Made by a program: the position numbers and the translations under genes
Shown: positions 10,382 to 21,246 of the stretch, one piece after another
How positions within the stretch are numbered: the first letter of the stretch is position 1
Layout: every line of letters starts with the position of its first letter
Source: Primula veris
Lineage: Eukaryota > Streptophyta > Magnoliopsida > Ericales > Primulaceae
Length of the DNA stretch: 64,000 bases
Direction: 5' to 3'
Assembly: GCA_963682055.1 (NCBI GenBank)
Contig: OY821745.1
Location: forward strand, 20,953,342 to 21,017,341
The notes under the pieces: generated by a model
Told to the model about the DNA's origin: nothing
The model's database searches: none
Seen by the model: only the letters and a program-made list of their open reading frames with translations

Positions 10382-12177
10382 TCATAATTTGAACACTGAG
10401 CCACTAGAATCACTGCACCATGAACCGGATAAGATGTTACCGCTCATCGTGTCGTACACCAACCAACAAACGTCCCCATGATTGGTGAAAAAGACGCAAT
10501 TACTCTTGCACCCGAGTTTGCTTGCATCGACTACGGAACAACGTTTTTCCCTGACAAACACCACGCTATCCCCCATCCTTTTTACTTTTTTCCATGCTAG
10601 TTTGGGAGACATTTGGAAACGAAGTATCTCTACGTCATCAACAATATTTCGAAATTAAAAAAATCAAAAATATTTGCCCATTCGACTCGGTCAAATATCC
10701 TCTGAAATGCCTTGAAGGCACTGAAGGAACGGCCCTGCTCGTACTTGTGTAATTACCAGATGAAAATCCACCTTTTCTATGATGACAAGAGTCCCATGCA
10801 AACTCAACATATAGACTTTCCTGTTGAAGCCAATAACGTTTCCAAACTACATATACTCTTGGCTCAAACAATGAGGGTCAATGAGGGTACGGAAATATTT
10901 CTTAACCCATTGTGCTTTTCTTGATCATGTTTTAACGAACTGCAAACATTCACATTCTCACAAGGGGTAGTTCGTTTATAGAATTATAGTACACTAATGG
11001 TGGGTGTGAAATATTGCCGGTCACGGTCAAGCTAAAATCAAAATTGTAAGGATTTATAATTGACAATTCTGTATGGCCATGCGGGAAATAATCAGTATGC
11101 CAATTTTCCCTTTTGTAATCCTACCCTCCCATATACTCTTGAGTCTCGTGGTCTATGGTAAGGCAAAGTTGTGGGACTGGTGAGGTCGACTTTCCAGTCC
11201 ACTGGCATCTTTTGGAAGAAAATTTCCATTATTTTGCAACCCCAGCACCATGGGCGGATCCTTGTATAGCCAAGGGGATTCAAGTGCCATGCACCCCTTG
11301 ATTCGGATCATGAACAAATAAATTAAAAACTTTTTATTGAATGTACTATATGCTTATATATGTGAATAAGGATAAAAAAATATGTAAATGCATGCCTTGT
11401 ATTAAATTGTATCACAGGTTATAGGTTCAAATATTGTCCTCTCCAATTCTTTTTCTCTTCTTACCTTTTTTTTTATTACTTTCACAGAAGGGTTAATTTT
11501 AAGTTTAATTCTTATTCTTTTCTTTAGTTGTACAAATTTTATTGCGCTTATGCAAATGTTATGCACTACAGTTGTTGTCCGAGTACATCTCAAAAACCCT
11601 TTGTTAAACACATTATTTCTTCCTCGTTTTAATGTGTTCATGAAAATCTTATATTTGTAAATATGATGTCATCAAAATAAGATCATTTTCAAGTTTTTAT
11701 ATCGGACTTTGTCATGAAGACATTAGTTAATTTATATGAAAGATATTTTATTTACCCTAAACTATATATGTATGGGTTATATGAAATAAAGGGGAACAAA
11801 TTTTCTTAAGTTCGAATGTTCAAGTTTTCGTCAGGTTTTCGGTTTTTTCAAATGTACTGGTAAAAAAAAAATCCAAATTTTGTTTTGTAAATCAGCGTAT
11901 TATTTTATTTATAAAATAAGAACACGACGCTAACTAATAAAGCCTTGAATACACTAATAAAAATTGAACCATGTACGTAGCTTTTTTATATTTGGTTCTT
12001 GCCACCCCTTCATTAACCTTCAGGGTCCGCCCCTGCCCAACACCGCAACTAGTATGTGAACCGTACTCCCTAAAAATAATATCGTGCACCTTGTGGGGAA
12101 CATCTGACCATGGGTTTGTTGGACTAGTATTAGTGACCCCTCTTTTCTGGCAATTGCTTTGCCTTTTTTCTACCCAT
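10382..12177 (-). pseudogene. DUF295/F-box-like pseudogene, paralogue of the 7.0-kb gene, split by a hAT element
   Basis: Minus-strand start-like ATG at 12175-12177 gives MGRKKAKQLPEKRG, clearly matching MVRKTKQLPQNK at the start of the 7.0-kb gene. A frameshift follows, then NPWSDVPHKVHDIIF, a better F-box start than in the intact gene. The homology is cut at 12036 by a 787-bp element and resumes at 11248. Further on there are stops and frame changes, but blocks still align: HKWVKK, FNRKVYMLSLHGTLVIIEK, then PSRHFRGYLTESNGQIFLI, and a C-terminal piece with LAWKKVKRMG, EKRCSVVDASKLGC and SNCVFFTNHG ending at 10382. Several independent lesions show this copy cannot make the full protein. It is not restored here. 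Confidence 0.85.
11249..12035. mobile_element. hAT-like element inserted in the DUF295 pseudogene
   Basis: A 787-bp element with ends CATGGGCGGATCC and GGGTCCGCCCCTG, related to the CAGGGGCGGA family at 3.56 kb. It is flanked by CCCAGCAC (11241-11248) and CCCAACAC (12036-12043), an 8-bp target duplication with one mismatch. It retains the family features GCCACCCCTT near one end and a B-box-like GGTTCAAATA inside (near 11423). It has no transposase. Removing it makes the flanking pseudogene homology contiguous. Confidence 0.85.
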
Positions 12178-13270
12178 TTTGTTTATAGAGTTGGACAAAT
12201 GCAAGCTTATAATATAAACACTGACCCCTTGGCTTTCAAGTTTAGGATGCCTAATGGGTTCTTTTAGCATAGTTTTATTCAAGAGTAGTCAATTGTATGC
12301 TTGCGCTAGAAGATGAAGATGTTTGCACCAGCTGTAAGAAGTATTTATATACAACACTTGACGGAATATTTTGTTGGATGACTTATTTACTACTTATTAT
12401 ATCTTGTTCTAGAAGTGGTGGCCTCTCAGAGAGTTAAGGTTCTTGAAAGTTGAATCTCAATAATTTGATGCTTCTTGTAACTCATAGATTGTCGATTTAA
12501 GTATAGTATGTTGGTCCGTAAGTGTCTAAACCTTAGGAGGTTGAATAAATTTTACGTACGATTTTCACGGAATAAAATATTTCAGCAAATATTAACTCTA
12601 ATTAGTGATTCTAAACTTAATCAAAAGTAATGTCTAAAATATGCTAATTTAAGCTATGAAAGTTATTAATTAAGCAATAATATAAATACGGAAATTAAAG
12701 ATTAAGTGAATGAGTGACACCACGATATATAGAGGTTCGGCAAACCCGTCTAGTTCTCTCCTCGGTATTCACGCTATCGAGTATTTCACTATAATTTTTT
12801 TCCCAATATTACAACCTAATGAGTTAATTTATCAATTAACCTCCCCCTCACTCTATGAGTATTGCAAATAAAAAGACCTAAAACTTTTAAGTTACACGTG
12901 CTTAATAAGCCTCTATCTGATCACTTGCTCACAAATGAGTTTATAGATTACTTTTACAATTTTAAATCGAAAATGTATCACTCACTAACAAATAGTATCT
13001 TGGTGTTTATATGATTACACACAAGAATATTTATGAAGATAAGTGAGAAATGTGAATTATAAGCTTGATTCTTTGATCTTGAATGAATTGCTTTTTGTGT
13101 GTGAAAATTGGGGTGATTTCTTCAAAGGTTTTGGGGGTATTTGAAGACCAAAAATATCTCAATTGGTCTTATGTTACCGTTGCTTGATGGTGTATCTTTC
13201 TAACCATTGGTTTTTACCAATTTTCCAATTATCCAAAATAAATCAAAAATGCTATTTTTGTATTCTGCAG
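12178..13270. other. Repeat-like gene-free stretch
   Basis: No gene is seen. The block near 12715-12850 (CACGATATATAGAGGTTCGG, then a CTCTCCTCGG block) resembles dispersed non-coding repeats common in plant genomes. I cannot place its class or ends. It leads directly into the 69-bp tandem repeat. Confidence 0.35.
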
Positions 13271-13453
13271 AAAACGATCGGTCGTTTTCTGCATTTCGAC
13301 CGGTCGTTCTTATACGACCTCTATGGTTGAATTTGGACCAAAACGATCGGTCGTTTCCTGCATTTCGACCGGTCGTTATTATACGACCTCTCTGGTTGGA
13401 TTTGGACCAAAACGATCGGTCGTTTTGTCCAAAACGATTGGTCGTTTTCTCGC
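13271..13453. repeat. 69-bp tandem repeat (two full copies and a partial)
   Basis: Units start at 13271, 13340 and 13409 with AAAACGATCGGTCGTTT. Each full unit also has CATTTCGACCGGTCGTT and a TTGGATTTGGACC-like tail. Because 69 is a multiple of three, all three frames stay in register, and the frame from 13207 to 13536 reads a 23-residue repeat (NDRSF.AFRPVV.IRPLWL). The motif ACGATCGGTCGT is rich in CGATCG-type palindromes. This is probably part of a dispersed repeat and not a protein gene. Confidence 0.85.
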
Positions 13454-13709
13454 AATTTTACGGTTTTCTCGCTATACTTCAAATACTCGTAACTTCTTCG
13501 TTTTTACTCCGATTATGGTTCCGCTTAAACCCTTGACTTCGTATTTAAGTACTCTATTATTTTGAACCTTAACAAGCTAGATAAAATGATTAGTATGCAA
13601 AATGAGCTTTTATCATGTTTTACATATTTTGTTATCATTAAAACAATTGATTAGAAAAATATCGTTCAACATAGGAGTTACATATCATGTAGTATGAACA
13701 TTTGCTCAT

Positions 13710-16700
13710 TTGTATGTTATAACATTTTGAATTCTTATCTTTAATATTAGTTTATAATCTCACAACCTCTAGTCTATATAAAAAGGTTGTGGCTATGAAG
13801 TTTGGTACAGCTACACTACACTTCAATACATATATTTTAGCCTTAATTATCTCTCTCTCTCTTACATATATTATTGAGCTAATTTGGGTTAAAACACGTT
13901 ATCGGCACTTTTCTCGAAAAAACACTAAAAAAACAATTAGTTTATTTGGAGCATTCAAATACAAGTTAGAAGAAATTTTGGGTATAAACCTTGGAGATTT
14001 ACTGGGTATAAAACTTTTGAAAGTTTTGGGTAAAAATTTATTCTATCGACTTTCATCAACATACGTGTGAAAGATGCACAAATTTCTATTTCTTTATTTG
14101 TCATAACACTGCTAATTGCATGAAAAAAGAATGATTCGTAGTTTATTAACATGTTGAAACCAGTACATAATATTACCGATACTTGATTAGTGTAATCTAC
14201 GCATGTAAAATAGCAGTATGTTCTAAATTATTCATGTATAGCAGGGCTTCATCTATGTGGAACTTGTCTGAATAAATCTACCGCCATGTTATGCTATAGA
14301 TGTATGATCTTATTCTAGCCAAAAGCATTTTTTTGTTTGGTAGTAATTGATTGTATAGTAACAATTCTTACAATTAAAATTGTTAAATCACTTGTGTTTG
14401 TAACTAGGATAGCATGGACCATACTTAATTTATATATGTGTATGTATCATGTTTATTAGAAGATGATTATGACAATATGTTATGAATACTTATTATTAAA
14501 AACATCCACCTATGACTACTGCCATATGTAAATGCATGAATATTGTTATTATTAAACAATTGTTTGCTTATGAAAATGCATTGTAATACTAAAAGAGTAG
14601 TTTGCTGGATGTTAGATGTAAATGGCAATAACCATGATATTCATATATGCTACTGTTATTTGTTTGAAACATGTAAAATCGTTGAATGTACCATGCGAAA
14701 AATTGTATTAGAAATTGCATATAAATCAAGACATAACCGGAAAAAACACGTTTTAGTATGGATACAAACTGAAGGTTTTTTTTTATATAATAAATGACTC
14801 TTGTTACCCATGTATGTAACTAAAAAACGAGTTAAAACTTATATGAATAAGATATACAACTCTGTCGGACTGAATATGCCACTTACTGAAACTGTAGGAA
14901 CTGATTAGTAATAATCCGGAACATGTAGGACTACTCTGTAACTAATATGAAACTATTGTACTGCCTCTATAATAAATCTGTAACTAAAAATATGTAATTA
15001 CATCTGTAGTCCCTATTATACACCACTCTATACAAAACAGTATATGTGTATTAATTTGCTCATTTTTGCTCCAATTATACATAGTTATGTATTTAGAAAT
15101 GGAAATTGCATGTTATAAAAAACTGATTAGTTTATAAAATATGTAACTTAAATCAGTATTTCCTTGAATATGACCGTTACGATTTGTGTGGTATGAATTT
15201 GTAACATTAAGTTAGTTAATGGTTAGTAAATGCTTAAGAGTTATAAAAAAAAATGCAATTGTAACTTAGGTTACTAGTATATAGTAATGTTTAAGGGTAG
15301 TAACAAACGTAAGTTACATGTGTAAATCCGTTATTTTTTTTGTAACTCCAAATCACGTATTAATGTAGTATAATTAAATGTATATTATCGTATAATTGAT
15401 CTACCCCGCATGTTAACTTTGTTAATATATGATATTGTTAATGTGCAAACATGTGTGATGAATTGTTCTTAATATTCGATAGGATTGTATCTTAGAATTT
15501 GATTAAATTGAGAACACATATGCGAACACCCTCATATTAGCCACGGTTAAAATAAATTTTACCCTGCATGAAACAAGATTTTAGATGATATATGCATGAA
15601 TCTGCATATGATTGTTGCACATGCCTTGTTAAATTCTAAATGTGATTGAATGTTGCATGTGCCCTTATGATTTAATTACTCATTATATGATATTAGTACA
15701 CGGTTGAAAACTTAGTTAATTATAACTTAGTGTTATAAGTTAGTTAACTTACCATTAGTTAGTCCAAATACATGTATGTAACATTTAACATGCCCCACGA
15801 CTATTATAATTGTGTTATTTATTAATTCTTTTAAGTCTATGTCTATTTGACGAATTAAATATGTGAGCTTAAAAATTTACATAAAAAATTACGAAACTCG
15901 TATATATTCACATTTAAGTTGAAATAATTATGAATTTTTCCCAAATAGGCTCACCTATTTGGATACGATGTCTAGAAAAGATATAGCAGGACGATAGAAT
16001 CCTAATAAGGTCGGGTTTTAAGTGGCATTCGTGCCCGTTATAGGTGTATTTTCGCCTAATTGGTGTCTCAATATCGGCTCGTTATTCGATCAATGAAAAT
16101 CTCTTCAATTGAAAGCAAAACTAGTATTTTTCGAACCTGTCGATTCGAAACATGTTTGTGCTTATGCAAACCATAAACATATAAACCTGTTGATTTATAT
16201 GATAACTAATCCAATATTTTTCTCCCGTTGTAGAAAAATGTCAATCAAACTTGACTTTCCGATCCTTGATGTCACTGGCAAGAAATATTTGGACTGGACT
16301 CAAGATATCCAGAACCATCTAGATGCCCAAGGCTTGTTGGACGTGATCTACACTAAGAATAAACGTGAAGTGGAAGTGACGCATGAAATGAATGCGAGGG
16401 CGATGATTCTGTTCCGCCACCACTTATCAGACGCAATGAAATGTGAGTTCATAGCGATCACCTCACCGAAGATGCTGTGAGACTCTCTCAGATAGCGCTT
16501 CGACCACCAAAAGACCATCTGGCTTCCTGAATCCCGTCATGATTGGCTGAATCTGCGATTTCAGGACTTCGAAAGCGTATGAAATATAATGCCGAAGTAT
16601 GCAGGATTCGTGCTCTTCTCCAGTATTGTGGTGAAACATTAACCGACAATGACTTGCTGGAGAAAACTTATACCACATTTCCTACCTCTGACAACTTGCT

Positions 16701-16960
16701 CCAAAAGTAATTTCGTTAGTCTAAGTATACCAAGCTATTATTGGACGAGAAAAATAGCCTCGTTTTAATGAGGAACAACAATTCTCGTCCTGCTGGGACA
16801 AAGTCTATTCCAAGACATGATGCTTATGCTGTTCGTGGAATACACTCCGTGATCAATGGAATATATGTAGTTACCAGATGCTACGGACCTACAGCGGCCT
16901 GCTGGATAAAAAGTAAACAATCATTTTCTATTGTTACCATATCTGTAAATCAATAATTAG
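13710..16960 (+). mobile_element. 5' part of a Copia-type LTR retrotransposon, truncated
   Basis: An LTR-like promoter (CTATATAAAAAGG at 13774) leads to an LTR end AAAACA at 13896, followed at once by CGTTATCGGCAC, the same primer-binding context as in the complete element at 41.3-48.2 kb (CGTTATCAGCAC). The leader block 15950-16230 is clearly homologous to the reverse complement of about 46480-46880, sharing CTCACCTATTTGGATACGAT and GTGCTTATGCAAACCATAAA. A dead gag follows. No pol and no 3' LTR are visible, so the element is truncated or gag-only. The 5' limit is approximate. The middle (14.1-15.9 kb) is non-coding, with many TGTAACT-type words. Confidence 0.75.
16238..16840 (+). pseudogene. 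Copia gag relic
   Basis: The start codon at 16238 opens with KLDFPILDVTGKKYLDWT, HLDAQGLLDVI and NARAMILFRHHL, the N-terminal capsid region of plant Copia Gag proteins (UBN2/DUF4219 type). The frame stops at 16478-16480, where a Trp codon of the usual LW.SL motif reads TGA. Homology continues in shifted frames with RIRALLQYCGETLTDNDLLE, then KTYTTFPTSDNLL, to about 16840. No CCHC knuckle or protease is seen. The copy is non-functional. Confidence 0.8.
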
Positions 16961-19900
16961 AGATGTCTGGATAATAAACGATTTCTGTAACCATATGTAA
17001 ACAATTTACATAAATTTTTTGATAATAACGTTAAACTTGGTTTACAACAATAAATCTTCACAGTGTGCATATAGCTACAGTTTTTTTAATGTACATATAG
17101 CTATATTGTTATGACCGGAAGTTAGTAAAATAATTATCACTAGCTAGGTTGCGATGCAATTACCAAATGCTTTGAGGTGTACTTTTGACAGTTCGGCGCA
17201 TAGTAATGCGGCCACCACCAAAGCTCCCGACCATCCAAACAAGCTCATTCCGAGCCTTCAATCTGGTCTGACCGGCAAAAGCTGACCGTTGGATCGCAGA
17301 AGTTGCCATCACAATAGAGCTTCTTTTGTATTAATTCCCTGTAATTAGCTGTTTTATGTAATGGTTGTATGAAAAAATCTAGTGCTAAAGAATGAAGAGA
17401 AGTGATTATAAATGAAATGTGGATTTAGTATTGATACATGTCAGCATCATGTGATAGGTCCATGTTTTCAGATAGGGATTTTCTTTGTGATTTGAGGATG
17501 CTAAAGTCCTGACACGTGTCATTGAATGCCATTTGGTTGGGGAATTGATTGTATGCCACGAGTGTTGCCAGTTGAATTGTTTGGGTTGGTGCTGACAACA
17601 AAAGGAAAATCCATAATGGCTTACATAACATGATCCATATGAGATTTCCCAGACCAGGAAAGGTTGCCAATCCCATTGTAAAATTTTATTTTATTCATTC
17701 AATAATTTGGTTATAAGTTGCAGTGCATTGATTGGGTAGGAAGGTTTACTAAGACTATTTTGGTTTGAAGCAAAGATTCTAGAGAATTAACTGATTTTTC
17801 TGTCTCGTATTTGCTTAAATAGCTACTGCCTGTAATTCCGAGTTGTACTCATAAATCATTATATTTCTAGCTCTATTCAGAATTGTAATTATGTTATCTA
17901 AACAGTTAAAAGGGGAATGTAAGCCTTTGTAGTTTTGGTACCCAAAAGCAAAATAAATTCTTAAGTAACTATAGGAGCAAGCTTTTAACATGGTTCCTAA
18001 TAATTTGCAGGGATTTCCCTAACAAGACATAACATAAATCTTGGATATTGAGTGAACTGTATACAGAAAACAACAAGGGAGAAAAAACGGAAAAAGAAGA
18101 AACAGAAAACAAGCCATAGCTTGAAGAAAAACAACTCACACAGATAACATTCAAATTATCCTAACAGAATTACGGCAATCGACATGGTAATTGGGTCATT
18201 AGTTTTTCTGATTGAAACTTTGTAACTTGTGGGATTGATAACAGTAATGTGATACTGCAATTGCTTGTCCAGCATAAATCACGTCTTGAAGCCCATCTTT
18301 TTCACTTCCAATGTTTAGAAAAAATTAAAAACCTTGTTTTTGGAACTTATCTCATTTTGTTGCTGATTGTTCAGGGGAAATCATAAGCCAACTTAATATA
18401 TAAACCAATTTTTACATTTTACATGAAAGAAACTTTGGATTGATTGCGGAAACAAATGAGCTCAATCAGTTGTTGCTGCAAATATTTCTTCCACAGAGTG
18501 AATCTTCAGAAGCTGCCTTTAAAATTATAATTTTCTGTAAAAACAATGCCGTCCTTGATCTGTCGAATTCTGCATGAGAGGATGAACCAGATGCTGATGA
18601 AAAAACCTGTGTTTTCTCTCTGTTTGTTTTTTCATTCTCTCTAAAGTGAAATATGAATGAAATCCTCTACATTGTTTTTTTCTCTGTTTCATCTTTTGCT
18701 GCTTTTTTCCAGAAGGGGCGTTTTTGAAAAGTTCTGCTGGCTATAATAATTGTTTGGGGACTGGGACTTTCCATGTTTTATGAGCTGCCATCTTTGCTTT
18801 TTCGTGGCAAATATAATGAGGAGAACATTATTTATTTGATAAGCTGAAGTGCTTTAGCCTTCTTCGTAAAGGTTAGTGATTGTTTCATGCGTCTTTCATA
18901 AAAGCGAAGATACATTACGAAACTTCTATTCTTTAACTTAAAGTTAGGAGGATTTAGTAGTAATCGAAAAAACTTTCAGTCACAGCTTTACCTCAAGTGT
19001 ATATATGAAACATTATTTTACAGCTTTACAATTATTTAAATTTTGATATCCCAGTTTCAACAAGTATTGAATTATATATAGACAATTATGTTGTAGTTAT
19101 TAGCAAGTAATTCACAAGGATTAGTATGTTTAAAACTGTGTAGATGTTCCATGCTATGTCATTAGTATCAAATTTGCACTGCACTTTTTGTGGAAATGAA
19201 ATTGCACCGCACTTTGGTTAACTAACTTGAAGGTTGTAGTTAAGCATTTCTGGTAAGGAAAAGCTGAAAACAAATGAAGCAGAATGAACCTCGGCAGGAA
19301 AATAACTAGGTAAGGACAGTCGGGGCCCTTCATTTTGAAAAAAAAATTGATATTTTTTCAAAATCTTTAAATTTTAGTGTTTTAGCCACCTAATTCCGTA
19401 AAATACTTCATATAGTATAATTTTTTTATTTATATAAAAGCAACCCCTCATTTCACAATTCTGGTTACGTCACTAAATCTCGGTGTTTCTTTCAGGCTCA
19501 TACAAGACAGCTTTTAACTTAAAAACTGAAACGAAACAACCTATATAATCTTTTTTCATAAGCAAGCAACTTATATATTTATTAATATGCACTTGTGCAC
19601 AATTTGGGGTCACTTGTTGCTAGCATTAGCATTTGCCTATTGCAGCTCCTATGTTGCGACATTCTATATGAGATCATACATTCATATGTAGGAACTTTTC
19701 GAACTTGAGGCAAATTGTGGTCCTCAACTGCGAAAACATGATATTAATGTGTCATCAATTTCAATTTTTAAATACTATACATATTGGTTAGATGCGTAGT
19801 CCAGTTACACTCCAATTTCCCAATTCTAGACTCAAGATTTGTCATTTACTAATAAATTAATTTTGTGTGAACATGTGGATGAGCATTTGATCACATTAAG

Positions 19901-21246
19901 TCACTAAGCAACCTTTTTTCCCAATTTAAGAAACTCCAGTTTCCAACAAAAACATCCACACAGAATCTAATGGAAATGTATGTGTCACCATGACTTGGCC
20001 AAATCAAAAGTGGGAACCACTACAATGAGAGATTGTTTGGCTGTAAACTCCTATAAATAAGCTTTAGTTCATTCTCACTTTCTCAGAAAAACCACTGTAA
20101 TCCAAGTTTTAAAATTGGCAGCGAATGCACTAAACATATATTTGACTGTCCCTAAAGCTTATGAACAAAAAAAGAAAAGAAATAAAGCAAGTCAAAAAGT
20201 TGAAACCAAATTACCAAAAACATATATTTCAAATTTTAATGTTGGAACTTAATCAAAGCTCTTACAATCATTACGTATCACTTATTTGACTGTCCTACTA
20301 CCCCTGCCTCTCCCCATACAAAAGATGGGGAAAAGATTAATCAAAATAAGTACTGGTAGTTGTTTCGATAGTTAAATAATAATTCAAAAGCTTTCATCAT
20401 GCCGTATGTGTATATTAGATTAGTATATCATATGTAAACCGCCAACCCAAAAGACAAATAATTGATATGATAAAAGTTAATAAATAAACAAGCCAGCTCT
20501 ATATACTAATACACACCGGCATCTACCCAATTTCTTATTTCAAACGAGTTGCTTGAGAAGAAACATATATATGGTGGGTTGACAACACTAGACAAGTACA
20601 CAACCTCTCATCATATCAAACAACTTCTCAGTGAACATAAAGTTATAATCATACTAGTCTGGCTTATTAATGACTAATAGATAAGGGGGTTACGATCGCC
20701 AAGTTAAACAGCTTTTCTTGGCTATGAAACAATACAAAAAACACTGCATCTTAGAAACGAAATCACAAATAACATGAAGTTTAAAAACTGCAACCAAGCC
20801 AGCTCCAAAATCATACCCATTTAGAAAAACTTCTAGTCCAGCGTTTCACAAAAAATTAGAATAAAAATAAGCTTCTTTTAGATAATAGGAATAAAAAGAA
20901 GCCACAGCATTGGGGTATCAGTGAAGTAAAACTGTACATAAAAGTATCTCAACTTTCTACATATCTTCCACTACATCTAGTTCTAATTTCCTAAACTTGG
21001 GAAAGGAAAAAAAAACATTTCACTAAAACCCCTCTTTTTGCAACTCCATTCACCTCCTCTACAATTTCCTTCAACGAGAACCTCCCTGATTAACTAACCA
21101 AACGCAGCTACACACCCAAAACACTTTCCTTCCCATTACATGCTTTCCAATTAAAAGTCGCACCACACCAAACAATCCTACTTAACACTGCTCTTCAATC
21201 TCATCATGTGTGAACGAGCTAAAAGTAGCAATTTCTACCTCATTAA
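16961..21246. other. Long gene-free region 3' of the GTE gene
   Basis: About 4.3 kb without a gene that I can defend. Two short stretches read open and are less AT-rich: 17160-17280 (+), with [20 protein letters not shown], and 18450-18580 (+), with TNELNQLLLQIFLPQSESSE. They could be 3' exon or UTR fragments of an unannotated or non-coding transcript. 20.9-21.25 kb is probably the 3' UTR and downstream flank of the minus-strand GTE gene. Confidence 0.35.
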
